The position numbers and the translations under genes are program-made. DNA of 64,000 bases. Source: Desulforegulaceae bacterium (GTDB lineage Bacteria; Desulfobacterota; Desulfobacteria; Desulfobacterales; JACKCP01). A model generated the notes under the pieces. That model saw only the letters and a program-made list of their open reading frames with translations. It was not told the DNA's origin and made no database searches. This document shows, piece after piece, positions 28,901 through 38,123 of this stretch. Each line of letters starts with the position of its first letter. Positions within the stretch are counted from its first letter, which is position 1. The stretch is from positions 1-64,000 of the forward strand of contig JAVETN010000009.1 in the NCBI GenBank assembly GCA_034006035.1, written 5' to 3'.

Positions 28901-31183
28901 TAATACATAATCTTTAATATCCTCATCAAAATTATCATATTTAAGAATTATTCTTGTAGATAATGAGGACTCTGTTCCATCTATTGAACCTAATATATGA
29001 ATCAGATCTTCACCTCTTACTGAAGAATCAAAAACATCCTGACTTTTAATTAAACCGCATAAAGGCATTTTTATTGTTGATAAATCAAGATAGTAATCCC
29101 ATGCCTTAATTTGGAAACTGTTTCTTTTAGGTGAATTTAAATTTTTATTGGATTCATAATTAAAACATTCAAATAAATAAATTATTTTTGCCTGAAACAT
29201 TTCTAAAACTGACGGATGCAAAATAGTTGCAACAGCAGAATTTTCAAATTTATCCCAAACCCATGATTCTATCTGATTTTCCTGTTTTTCTTTAACTATA
29301 AAAAATAACCTGTGTAATATTGTGCCAAAATCATTATCTATATTGTTTTTTTCATCAAGAAAACAGTCAAACAAATCAATAAATGTCTGCCGTAAACTTG
29401 ACCAGGATGATTTATTGGAAACAGCATAATATAAACCATTTTCGCAAACATTTTGTACAAACTCACAAAATTCAAAACCAAGTTTTCTAACAAAATTGGA
29501 AAAATTGCTATCCTCATTTTTAAGTTCATCTGAAATAGGTTTTAATAAATCAATTGTAATTTTTTCACTGTTTCTTATTGCCTGCATTAAAACACGATTT
29601 GCTTCTAAACTGTCTTTTGAAAGCATTAACTCATCATAAAAAGGCACAAAAAACACAGGTAAAACAGCACTGTTTTTTGCTTGTTTTAAATCATCAAAAA
29701 CTTTATCAAATAATTCCTTTGATATTTTATATGGAGAAATATCCGGGATCCTGATTAAATATTTTTTTTCAACAAATATTTCTTCATCAAAGGAATTGAT
29801 TTTAACTGAAAAAACCAAATTAGGCTCTTTGTTAGCCTTATATTGGCAATGAATATTATCATTGAAAATGTTTGAATCAATTTTAACCTTATTATCTTCC
29901 AAGCTATCGTTTTTTATAAAAATTCGTTCAGGTTCATTAAACCAAACATCTAATCCGCCTAAAAAAACCTTTAAAAAACTTTTGGCTTCTGTTTCACTGT
30001 CTAAAGCACTGCCACCTTCAAAATCATGCTCAAAAATTTCAGAATTAATTTTTATTTCTTTTATCTGATCCTTTGCAATCAAACTGTTTTTTTCAGCATC
30101 TTTTTTAAATTTAGATAAAGTTATCCAGATACCAGACAAAATACTTTCAAGAGGATCCATGTCCAGTTTTTTTATTGTTTCTTTTTTAGTTGCAGTGTCT
30201 GATTTTTTTGTAGCTGGTTTAAACTTTAAAATTTTGTCTTTAATTGTAATAAAATCGCAGGCAATCAAATCTTTTTTTACAGACTGATCATCTTTTTCTA
30301 CATAAGAGTATAAAGCATCTAAAAACTTATTATCAGATGAATATGAGCCTGTTTTATTTTCATCAGATAAAAAATTTTCTAAACCTTTTTCATCCTTATA
30401 GTCTTTAATTTTTTTACAGAATTTTTTTCTATTTGTTTCATCAATAAACATTGAATAGGATACAAAAGAAGATGCAGAATCTATATAAGGGCCAATGTTT
30501 TTTTTCTTAATATTAATAAAACCTGAAAGATCAGGAAGATTAAAAAACTCAAGACTTGATAAAGCTCTTTGTAAAAAATCCTTACCATCTTGAACTCCTG
30601 ATAAATTAATTGCTTCTAAAAAAGAGCTTATCTGAACAATATCTGTTGGCAGTCTTTCAACAAGAGCTTTTAAAATTTTGTCAAATTCTTTTATTGTATC
30701 CAATTCATAGGCAATTGAATTTTCATCCAACAAAATTTCTATCCAGGCTGAAAAACTTCTGTTTAAACCCTCTTCAGAATTCCAGATTATAGTTGAAGAA
30801 CAAGAATGAAAATCTGCAAGACTTGCAGAATCATTAATAAGATCCACACCTCCCAAAATAATTAAACATTTATCATATTTATTTCTATCAAATTCCTGAT
30901 TTCTGTATCTTGTTAGATTTCCGTCATTATCCAGCCAGTTATTATCAAATGCTTTTTTTATTTTATCTTTAGAAATATTTTGGTTTTCCCATAACGGCCT
31001 GGCTATTTTATATATTAATTCAACATTTTTACCAATTAACCTGGAGTCAAGACTTTCCCCCAAAGCTTCCATAATTTGATAATTGTAAGAAGGAAGAGTA
31101 ATTATTAATTTCTCATTGCTGTCTTTAAAATGTTCTATCTGCTTAAAAATATAGTTACTTACAGTATTCACAAAAAAATTCAT
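25904..31183 (-). CDS. DptH-like protein with C-terminal HerA/FtsK-type ATPase
   Basis: The 1759-aa protein ends in a HerA/FtsK-type motor: Walker A GSSGMGKT at residues 1417-1424, Walker B KVIVLDEVQN at about 1630, then LATQTLSNLS, typical of HerA helicases. Upstream, around residues 1140-1165, DILLLNADI and IIECKFAE form a D...ExK pattern suggestive of a PD-(D/E)XK nuclease core. The remaining 1100 residues match nothing I can name. Size and layout resemble DptH of the phosphorothioation-dependent restriction system DptFGH. It would translocate on or cut foreign DNA. It overlaps both neighbours by one or two bases (TGATG upstream, TAATG downstream). Confidence 0.72.
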   Translation of the reverse strand: MNFFVNTVSNYIFKQIEHFKDSNEKLIITLPSYNYQIMEALGESLDSRLIGKNVELIYKIARPLWENQNISKDKIKKAFDNNWLDNDGNLTRYRNQEFDRNKYDKCLIILGGVDLINDSASLADFHSCSSTIIWNSEEGLNRSFSAWIEILLDENSIAYELDTIKEFDKILKALVERLPTDIVQISSFLEAINLSGVQDGKDFLQRALSSLEFFNLPDLSGFINIKKKNIGPYIDSASSFVSYSMFIDETNRKKFCKKIKDYKDEKGLENFLSDENKTGSYSSDNKFLDALYSYVEKDDQSVKKDLIACDFITIKDKILKFKPATKKSDTATKKETIKKLDMDPLESILSGIWITLSKFKKDAEKNSLIAKDQIKEIKINSEIFEHDFEGGSALDSETEAKSFLKVFLGGLDVWFNEPERIFIKNDSLEDNKVKIDSNIFNDNIHCQYKANKEPNLVFSVKINSFDEEIFVEKKYLIRIPDISPYKISKELFDKVFDDLKQAKNSAVLPVFFVPFYDELMLSKDSLEANRVLMQAIRNSEKITIDLLKPISDELKNEDSNFSNFVRKLGFEFCEFVQNVCENGLYYAVSNKSSWSSLRQTFIDLFDCFLDEKNNIDNDFGTILHRLFFIVKEKQENQIESWVWDKFENSAVATILHPSVLEMFQAKIIYLFECFNYESNKNLNSPKRNSFQIKAWDYYLDLSTIKMPLCGLIKSQDVFDSSVRGEDLIHILGSIDGTESSLSTRIILKYDNFDEDIKDYVLFKETRESKLIYRIITDFLELYPHANDGLNISVFQNLDIQPLIAAIDKFMKEKSNNISLNYNLNITIFSETADDRALSNWIEEWRERWEVSEVEESLAHYRNCNLKLSHRIVKSDNNYEQFKKIINENFDCDIIILSNFIGTSNENRFEEVDSFDVTSRPLKYPILEKIFCSSTEKRNSDTRERVISNRQFTISTKHLGIMASMKNMKKTSYIAIGSGDFSPWNEVVNALHKKAEWVVCIDSNIDERLLQDDLEKNSRKIIGFGSGVGSHGEANYTISTEQFKLTDLKKKLRASISNIMSGWEHDDYEKAAEFAIKQSENFSGLSLIKSTGLSQEIRNLLAYAYACKIYNFSENILCSKFISLDAYRHWFEAAESNIRPDILLLNADINESGLFSISAMIIECKFAENTDGYLDKAFEQIINGLDTLIPAFMPFVKNNENNYLLQRPDARYWWLQLHRLIASKTQVKKKKRKNVLEAFEKLAEGEFEISWGGSILTCSSGNKTDVICEKESWNYYFEGKTIKISEINAGSYALRKLCFDNNMSFEFNFDFTKFIRQESESEEFESYGNDEKHELNIEEENIPDIESSGKLERVRRETNKNIDSLVNYREFEGKNNSNVFEPKIPERIFLGTSVNGSRDVYWEYGNEDLSNRHMLIFGSSGMGKTYAIQCFLNEFGKNNQNSLVIDYTNGFLPEHLEKETKKFLEPKQHYIMKEPLPISPFKIHAPILDGEAMPEKIGTASKRITSIFDSVYNFGDQQYSVLLDAISDGILTYGNSFNLDNLLEILKDYLEDKIKQKNSVLSLISKIKPFILDNPFSSEFSGISWDHLFEKKNQLCNIFQLAGMDLHSWKLVTEFLLWDFYAFVRGTGNKNNPKVIVLDEVQNLNHREEFPLAKYLTEGRKFGISLILATQTLSNLSAEERSRLFQAGHKLFFKPADTEISEYSKLLENATSEPAKFWTSKLSQLKKGECYSLGPSLNDDNQLVSKVFKISVTSMKQRGF

Positions 31184-32817
31184 CAGCTATCTACCCTTTT
31201 TGATTTAAATGGATTTTCTATCATAGAGCAGGAATCAGACAATGAAACAAGCATTCCCGAAGCATTGAGCATTTCTATTACCCAGCTGTCAATATCATCG
31301 CCTAAAGAATCAATTTTATGCAAATTGCACCATTGAATAGCTTTTGATAAATATTTTTTCCCAATTGCTATTCCATATTTTAAAAACACCTGATCTATAA
31401 AAGAATCATATGTCATTCGTTCTCCAGGTCTTACAATTGTAAGAACAAGAAATCTTAATAAATGATCATTTAAAACAAATCTTGCTCCTGTCCCACGTCT
31501 TGGAACCATAAAACCCATATTTCTTGCTATTTTCCCAAAATATTTATATCCATATTTAACATCAGCATTTTTTAATTTTGGCTCAATTTTTTTTTGTTTC
31601 AATTGATTTAAAATATTTTCATTTCTTACTGCATTTTGAATTATCAAACTGTTTGTTTCAGCAGAACGCCTGGAAATTCTTTTTAGATTTTCATTTTTCC
31701 CCTCAATATCTGAAACTGCCCAGACATAACCAAGTGGACTTGCAAATTTTTTATCAAACTTATCAGAGGAATAATATCTTGAACTTTGAGCAGATAAAGT
31801 TCTTAAAACCTGAAACGCACAAGCTGTTTCCAAAAGCAAAATTCTTTCTATTATGTCAATTTCTGTTTGACAGAGCCTTAACATTTCTATGCAAAACAAA
31901 AACCCCTCTTTCCATGTTTCCTTGGGACACCACCCTGATTTAAAATAACCTTTTCCTTCATTTTCTTTTTTTACATAAGTTTGTTTATCAGTTTCTGGAT
32001 CAATTTTTTCATCAATAAATATTGCCAAATCTCCAAATGCTTCAGGAATATCTGTGATTGATTCTTTTAAATATAAATTTAAGTTTTTAATTAATTTTTC
32101 TAAATCTTTTTCTTCCGAATTAAAATTTATTCCTGAAGATTCAAGCCAGTTATTTACTTCATTTAAAGGCTGTCGTAACGCATTGCAAATTTGGAGGAAT
32201 AAGACTTCTCCTCCTCTCGCTAAAAAGAGCTTTTGATTATGATCAAAAAAATTTTTGTAGCTTGCATCGTGCCAAGTTGAGCTGTCTTTAGCCTTTTTAT
32301 ATGCAACTGACCTCCAAATCGATTCACCTGCTATCAATTGTGAAGAAATTGGAAAAAAATTTTGAGCACACCAGGTTCTATCGCCGCCAATATTTTGAAA
32401 CCCAAAAAAAAGATTTTTTAAAAGAAAAATAACTTTTTCTTTAGACTCAACTCCAGATATATTTAAACTTCCCTTAATTTTATTTTCAAGCTCACGGTAA
32501 TGTTCAATATGAGATTCATGTCTTGTTTCAAGCTTTGAGCCACTTAAAAAAGAAAACAATTTCAGGTTTAATCTATGTTTTGGCAAATATTCCAAATAAG
32601 ATTTTTCAGGCCAGCCATTTAAAGAATCTAAATCAGGAAATTCCATTTTTTTTATTTCTGTATCAGAAATTCTTTTTTTAGAAATAAACACAAGTAAAAG
32701 TTCAATTAATAATTCAGGTATAGTCTGATCACTGAAAAATCTTCTGCCAAAAAGTAAAATTGCAGGGTTGTTATCTTCTTTAGAATCACTTAATATATTT
32801 GGGAAAGGTTCAGGCAT
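31183..32817 (-). CDS. Unknown 544-aa protein of the putative defence operon
   Basis: I do not recognise this family. The protein is soluble, with no P-loop, signal peptide or membrane segment. Points of note are RTWCAQNFFPISSQLIAGES (about residues 145-165), LARGGEVLFLQICNALRQPL, VPRRGTGARFVLNDH near residue 430, and a possible helix-turn-helix stretch afterwards (RMTYDSFIDQVFLKYG). It overlaps the kinase gene by eight bases and the DptH-like gene by three, so it is made in step with them. By position it could correspond to DptG, but this is only positional analogy. Confidence 0.6.
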   Translation of the reverse strand: MPEPFPNILSDSKEDNNPAILLFGRRFFSDQTIPELLIELLLVFISKKRISDTEIKKMEFPDLDSLNGWPEKSYLEYLPKHRLNLKLFSFLSGSKLETRHESHIEHYRELENKIKGSLNISGVESKEKVIFLLKNLFFGFQNIGGDRTWCAQNFFPISSQLIAGESIWRSVAYKKAKDSSTWHDASYKNFFDHNQKLFLARGGEVLFLQICNALRQPLNEVNNWLESSGINFNSEEKDLEKLIKNLNLYLKESITDIPEAFGDLAIFIDEKIDPETDKQTYVKKENEGKGYFKSGWCPKETWKEGFLFCIEMLRLCQTEIDIIERILLLETACAFQVLRTLSAQSSRYYSSDKFDKKFASPLGYVWAVSDIEGKNENLKRISRRSAETNSLIIQNAVRNENILNQLKQKKIEPKLKNADVKYGYKYFGKIARNMGFMVPRRGTGARFVLNDHLLRFLVLTIVRPGERMTYDSFIDQVFLKYGIAIGKKYLSKAIQWCNLHKIDSLGDDIDSWVIEMLNASGMLVSLSDSCSMIENPFKSKRVDS

Positions 32818-35800
32818 TATTTATTACCTCCAGCTTTTCTTTATTAAAATGAATTTTATATTCTTTAAAATTATGATCTGTTTTCAAATTAAGAAGTATT
32901 AATTGTTTTTGATTTTTATTTTTTTTCAGTGAAATGAGCTGAGATTTAAAACTTTCAAGCCTATCATTGTATCCAAGATCAAGTGTCTGTCCAATATCTC
33001 CATAATGCCTGTTCATTACATAATCTAAGAAAGGCAGTTCAAGGTTAAGCAAAATATCTTCTTTTTCACTAAACCTAAAAAACAATTTTTCATTTTCTAT
33101 TGCTAAATCAAAGTCTTTGGCTCTAAAATCTGCAAGAACAATTTGAGAGGACTGTCTTATATTTCTGGTTTGTCTTGAAAGTGTTATATAAAGATTTCCT
33201 GTAAATGATTTTTTTTCAGGCAACCTGTTCCCTGTAAAAAATTCCTGAAGAACATGCAAAATTTTATTTTTTAAACTTTCTTTTTCAATATTTTCTAATG
33301 TTCTATTCTTTTTCCATTTTAAAAAACTTAAAAGCATAGGGGACTTTAAAAAGTTTGAGACAAAAGGGTTTTCATCTTTGTTTTTAGTATATTCAGGGAA
33401 GTGATAAAAAAAGTATAAAATCCTTCTTATTTGTTTTCTTGCAAAAACAGGCTCAAGTTCATTCTTGTTATTTGATTTACCAATTGATCTTAAATAATTA
33501 AACTGAATAGATTCCTTGTCAAAATCGCTGTCAAATTTAATTTCATCTTCTCGAACCCAGAGTTTTCTATCCCAAAATGAATTAATTTCTTCGCCGATGT
33601 CTGAATTTTTTAAGCATTTTATTACCTTTATCTGCTGAGCTTTTTCATCTTCTTTAGCACCATTGTCACCAAAAAATCTGTTAAAAAACAGCAACTCACT
33701 TATCAAAACATGATTTTTGGAAGAATAATTCACTATATCAAGATAATTCATTCCTGATGTTATAATATAGCTCAAATGGCTTACAATTTGCCTTAAGGTA
33801 AATCTATAACCATATTCAAACATTCTCTGATAAATATAAAAAATTCTTTCTACAGCTAAACTGCTGTTTTTAATTAAAGAATAATTTTTAAAAACAGGAC
33901 ATTTTTTATTGTCATTACAATCTTCACATTTTTTCCATAAAGGACAATTTATTGTTTTTTCAAAAATTTTTTTTGCTACAGGCAGGTTGTCATACATAGC
34001 AAGATTTATTACACAATATTCAGTATTATCATGAATAAAAGTATAAGGTTCAGATTTTGAGAATGATTCCAGCAGTTTATTCTCATAACATAACCAATCA
34101 TTGTTTTTTTCTTTATTCAAAAATTTAAAGGCATTAAGTAAAGTTCCAGTATTTGAAATTAAAAGCATTTTAGGTGAATTTTTATCTGAAGCTGAATTTA
34201 AAATTTCAACCCAGTCCTCAGCTTTCCATTCACTGAAATCCTTTATTATTTTAATATTTTTATCTTTTATATATTCAATTCTTTTCATTTCTTCAAAAAG
34301 ATGCTCGTCTAAAGGAATTCCTCTTAAATCTTTAAAAAGTTCAAGTGCTATTGTTGTTTTTCCATCTCCAGCATGTCCTGTTAAAATAACATGCCTTTTA
34401 TTTTCAAAAAGTTCTTTTTTAATTATCGCTTTAAGATCATGTTCTACATGAATATATTTAAAATACTCATTGCATGCCTGACTTTCTGCAAGCATATTTG
34501 AACTATTTGAGTTTATATTATTTAAAGTATTTAAATATGCTACAAAAGGATTTGGAGACTTATCTTCAAAGTCATCAGTTTTTATTTTTTCTAAATTTAT
34601 ATTATTGGTTTCTTTTGCAATGATATTTGTATCATTTGTATGTTGTTCGACTTTATTTACCTGGATTTCATTTTTTGAAAAACAACTTGTCAGTTCATTT
34701 TTCATTTCAAAACATGATAAAAATCTGTTTTCAGCTTTTGTATCAACAGACTTTAAAAACCATATTTTTAATTTTGGGTTCAAATTAGGAATTATAAAAT
34801 CAATATCAGCTATTTTTTCTCCTACTACAAAATTTTTATAAGGCTTTATACCAAAAAACCATTCAAACAAAGTAACTCCTAATGCAAACAAATCTCCGCT
34901 AACACAATATTCCCTTTGCGAATCAATAACTAAATCTGGTGCTATATATCCTTCAGTCCCTGAATATATATCAATTTTATTTCTTGAAGAAATACCAAAA
35001 TCTATAATTTTTGGCCGTTTATCATTTGTAATAATGATATTTTCAGGTTTTATATCATTATGTAAAATTTCAAATTCTTCGTAAGTATGGAGAGCTTCTA
35101 TTCCGCTGATTAAAGAAAATGCAGTTTTTTTAAAAAAATCTAGTTCAGGAAGGCCGAATTTCATAATTTCTCTTAAATTTGAACCTTCAATCCATTTAAA
35201 AGCCAATACTGGACGTTTATCAGACCACTTAAAAAAATTTTCACATTTTACAAGGGTATTATGGGTAACATATGTTGAAAAATCTTTTTCACTCTGTATT
35301 TTTTTTAAATCAGTGTCAAAGTTGAAAATTTTTAACAAATAATCTTCACCAAGTGCTCCCTTTGATTTATAAAGCTGAGCTTCCCCTTTTTCTTTTTTTA
35401 AATTTTCAACTATGCAATAAAGATCATGGTTTTCATCTGGCTTTAATAACTTGTTTTCAAAACTGATTGTTTTGTTTTTATAATTTTCCAAAATTTCAAT
35501 TATTTCATCAACAGTTTGAGGCCTTTTATTAAAATCATACTTTAATAGTTTTAGTAAAAGATTTTTTATTTCTTTTGCTAAATTAAGTGAATTGATTTTT
35601 TTTATGCATGAATCACTTAAATTCCCATTATTAAGCTTAAGATCTTTATATGAATTAAAGGGATACTCTTTTGTAAGCATATAATATAAGATAACTCCAA
35701 CACTAAAAAAATCTGAACTTTCGGCTGATTCCCCTTCATATATTTCCGGTGCTATAAACGGACTCTTTTTCAATTTAGAAGGCTCTGGGATAACTGTAAA

Positions 35801-37321
35801 TTCAGAACTAGCTATTTGATAGGAAAGATCAAAATTCATAAGTTTTGGTATATCATCATTTATTATAAGAATATTATCTGGCGATAAATTTCTATGAACA
35901 ACGCCTTTATCATGAACTGCTTTTAAACCAGACAAAATGCCATATGTTATTTTAAGAGCTTTATTTGTTTTAATAGGTGTTTTTTTTTCAATATAAGACT
36001 GTAAGTCGCCTTGGTTTGACCAATCACTGCTTTCAATAAGATAACCATAATCATTTGGGATATCAGTAACTTTTAAAATATTAGGATGATCACCTATTTC
36101 TTCTACTGTTTTTAAAGTTCTCTCAGGATCTCTAAACCTTGATTTGTCGTATATAACTCTTAATTTTCTTAAGTTTTTACTATTTTCTCTTTTTGCAATT
36201 AATTCTTCATAATTTTCATCCTGATAAATTTTCTCAACAATTTTTAAACCATTAAACTTAATTGATTCAGGTTTTTTAGGTTCATTTAAGGAATTAATGT
36301 AATCGCATATTTTTTTTGCTTGAGCTTTTTCAATTATATTTCCATTTATTTCTGACTGATTTTCTAAATAGGAGATAAAATCTTTTATATTTCTAAAACT
36401 AGGCTGACTTTTTGTTGTTTTTGGATCAGATGCTCCTTCAATTTCACATTCATCATGAGTAAAAACAACTACTGATTCAACAAAAGGAAGATTTAAATAA
36501 GGAAATTTTTTTTCGCATTCTCCTTTTATCAATTTAGCTTTAAAGCTGTTTGGCTGATGAACATCTTTTCTATAGCCCCCATTAAAAACCCAATCGTAGG
36601 GCTTGATTTCCACCTTACCTTTCCAATGCTTAAGTTCAACAACATAAAGCCCATATGGGGCTACAATTAAAAGATCAATTTCAAAATATCTATTAGAATG
36701 ATAATTATAAATATTAATATTTGTGGAGACATAGCCTAAGTTTTTAGGTTTAATAATTAACTCAATTTTATCTAAAGCTTTTTGTTCATGTGGGAATAAA
36801 GATGAGTTTAAAAACTGTTTATTCGCATCATATAAAAAATCACTGCTACTTATTTCCTTTATTTTTTTTTCTAAATAATTCTTTATTCTAACTCTGCAAA
36901 AATCATCAGAAAATCCTTTGTGCACAATATCTTCCAAATATGCGAACTTTACTGTTTCCAGCAATTTTTTTTTGGTTAATCTTTTACCTGATTTAGAATA
37001 ATTTTTATATTTAATTTCTTTCCCTTCATTAATTTTAAAACTCCAAATATTAGAGTTTTTCAGATAAAAAAAAGGATATTCTATAACTATTTTATCAACT
37101 GATGTTTCAGGCATAAATTTAAGCCAAATTTTAACAAAAAAATCTTCCAATTCTTTATTTAAATAAAATTTATTATCTCTATTGTTTTTGATATTATAAA
37201 GTTCTACTAGAGTTAATAAAAAAAAATATTTATGTGGCGAGATATCTGGCCCTTTTTTATTAACATTAATTTTTTTAATATTTTCTATAATCTGATCACA
37301 TAAACTTTTAAGTAAACTCAT
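32810..37321 (-). CDS. NERD nuclease - pseudokinase - protein kinase - NTPase fusion (PglW-like, DptF-like C-terminus)
   Basis: The 1503-aa protein has at least four modules. A NERD nuclease-like domain holds EIDLLIVAPYGLYVVELKHW (about residues 212-231), giving the D...ExK pattern. A first Ser/Thr-kinase fold (about 350-600) has VVHRNLSPDN where HRD is expected and NFD in place of DFG, so it looks catalytically dead. A second kinase (about 640-890) keeps HNDIKPEN and IIDFGIS and looks active. The C-terminal NTPase begins GHAGDGKTTIA (about 975-990) and carries CPLWKKCEDCNDNKKCP (about 1125-1141), a possible metal site. NERD plus kinase recalls PglW of the Pgl/BREX system; the C-terminus recalls DptF. 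It could sense or signal by phosphorylation. Confidence 0.78.
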   Translation of the reverse strand: MSLLKSLCDQIIENIKKINVNKKGPDISPHKYFFLLTLVELYNIKNNRDNKFYLNKELEDFFVKIWLKFMPETSVDKIVIEYPFFYLKNSNIWSFKINEGKEIKYKNYSKSGKRLTKKKLLETVKFAYLEDIVHKGFSDDFCRVRIKNYLEKKIKEISSSDFLYDANKQFLNSSLFPHEQKALDKIELIIKPKNLGYVSTNINIYNYHSNRYFEIDLLIVAPYGLYVVELKHWKGKVEIKPYDWVFNGGYRKDVHQPNSFKAKLIKGECEKKFPYLNLPFVESVVVFTHDECEIEGASDPKTTKSQPSFRNIKDFISYLENQSEINGNIIEKAQAKKICDYINSLNEPKKPESIKFNGLKIVEKIYQDENYEELIAKRENSKNLRKLRVIYDKSRFRDPERTLKTVEEIGDHPNILKVTDIPNDYGYLIESSDWSNQGDLQSYIEKKTPIKTNKALKITYGILSGLKAVHDKGVVHRNLSPDNILIINDDIPKLMNFDLSYQIASSEFTVIPEPSKLKKSPFIAPEIYEGESAESSDFFSVGVILYYMLTKEYPFNSYKDLKLNNGNLSDSCIKKINSLNLAKEIKNLLLKLLKYDFNKRPQTVDEIIEILENYKNKTISFENKLLKPDENHDLYCIVENLKKEKGEAQLYKSKGALGEDYLLKIFNFDTDLKKIQSEKDFSTYVTHNTLVKCENFFKWSDKRPVLAFKWIEGSNLREIMKFGLPELDFFKKTAFSLISGIEALHTYEEFEILHNDIKPENIIITNDKRPKIIDFGISSRNKIDIYSGTEGYIAPDLVIDSQREYCVSGDLFALGVTLFEWFFGIKPYKNFVVGEKIADIDFIIPNLNPKLKIWFLKSVDTKAENRFLSCFEMKNELTSCFSKNEIQVNKVEQHTNDTNIIAKETNNINLEKIKTDDFEDKSPNPFVAYLNTLNNINSNSSNMLAESQACNEYFKYIHVEHDLKAIIKKELFENKRHVILTGHAGDGKTTIALELFKDLRGIPLDEHLFEEMKRIEYIKDKNIKIIKDFSEWKAEDWVEILNSASDKNSPKMLLISNTGTLLNAFKFLNKEKNNDWLCYENKLLESFSKSEPYTFIHDNTEYCVINLAMYDNLPVAKKIFEKTINCPLWKKCEDCNDNKKCPVFKNYSLIKNSSLAVERIFYIYQRMFEYGYRFTLRQIVSHLSYIITSGMNYLDIVNYSSKNHVLISELLFFNRFFGDNGAKEDEKAQQIKVIKCLKNSDIGEEINSFWDRKLWVREDEIKFDSDFDKESIQFNYLRSIGKSNNKNELEPVFARKQIRRILYFFYHFPEYTKNKDENPFVSNFLKSPMLLSFLKWKKNRTLENIEKESLKNKILHVLQEFFTGNRLPEKKSFTGNLYITLSRQTRNIRQSSQIVLADFRAKDFDLAIENEKLFFRFSEKEDILLNLELPFLDYVMNRHYGDIGQTLDLGYNDRLESFKSQLISLKKNKNQKQLILLNLKTDHNFKEYKIHFNKEKLEVINNA

Positions 37322-37328
37322 TCAAACC

Positions 37329-38123
37329 TCACCTAAATATAATGTTATTGATATCTTGTGAATTATCTAATATAGAGGATAACGTCTCAGAAAGTAGATT
37401 TTTGTTTTTTCCGTTAAAACAGCTTTCATGCTCGTAATTATTTAAATCAGTTTTTTTTAATTTTTTTAGAAACCCTTTTTCTCTCCATGTATACTTTCTG
37501 TTATCAGAATGATTTTCTTCATATTCACAAGCTTTATTAAAAAGGGTTCTGTGTTTCTTTTTTAAACCAAGCCATTCGCTATCTTTTTGATAAAAACAAA
37601 AAAAACAGCCGGATCTTTTTCTCCACGAATAATAACCTGGTAAACCTAATCCACTATCTCCTAGAATTTTTATAATTTCTTCTAGTCCATGACCGTCTTC
37701 TACAAATGGGTATTTTGGGAAAAAATTACTTTGCTCTCTAAAACCTTCTCTGTCTTCATCAGCTCTTATTCCTACATAATTATATACAATTTGATCTTTA
37801 CAATTATTTTTTAGCCATTTGTCATAAGGCTTAAGCTTAAGCAACCTTGTACACCACCTATTATTGGGTGAAGGTAAAACTCCATTAAAATATTTAAGCC
37901 AATAATCAAAATCTTTTTCAGGCCTAATTGTAATAATTTTTATATTTAACAACGCTCTTATTTTTTTTAAATACAAATAAGTTTCAGGAAGTTCATGTCC
38001 ACTATCAGTGAAAACATACTCCAAATCAAGCTCAGGATGTTTTTCTTTCATATAAACTGCTAAAGCAGCACTATCCTTTCCCCCTGATAATCCAAGAATG
38101 TGGCGTTCTTTTTTTTTATTCAT
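37329..38123 (-). CDS. PAPS reductase-family PP-loop protein (DndC-like / BrxP-like)
   Basis: The 264-aa protein has the PP-loop ATP-pyrophosphatase motif SGGKDS at residues 14-19, FTDSGHELPETY, the cysteine in NNRWCTRLLK (about residue 90), VGIRADE, and a CFFC pair (about 171-174) in KRSGCFFCFYQK. These are features of phosphoadenosine-phosphosulfate-reductase-like enzymes including DndC, which activates DNA for sulfur insertion and carries an iron-sulfur cluster. It is much shorter than classical DndC (about 500 aa), so it holds only the core domain. It overlaps the upstream ATPase gene by eight bases. In BREX type 4 a PAPS-reductase-like protein (BrxP) also occurs. No cysteine desulfurase is encoded nearby. 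Confidence 0.82.
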   Translation of the reverse strand: MNKKKERHILGLSGGKDSAALAVYMKEKHPELDLEYVFTDSGHELPETYLYLKKIRALLNIKIITIRPEKDFDYWLKYFNGVLPSPNNRWCTRLLKLKPYDKWLKNNCKDQIVYNYVGIRADEDREGFREQSNFFPKYPFVEDGHGLEEIIKILGDSGLGLPGYYSWRKRSGCFFCFYQKDSEWLGLKKKHRTLFNKACEYEENHSDNRKYTWREKGFLKKLKKTDLNNYEHESCFNGKNKNLLSETLSSILDNSQDINNIIFR

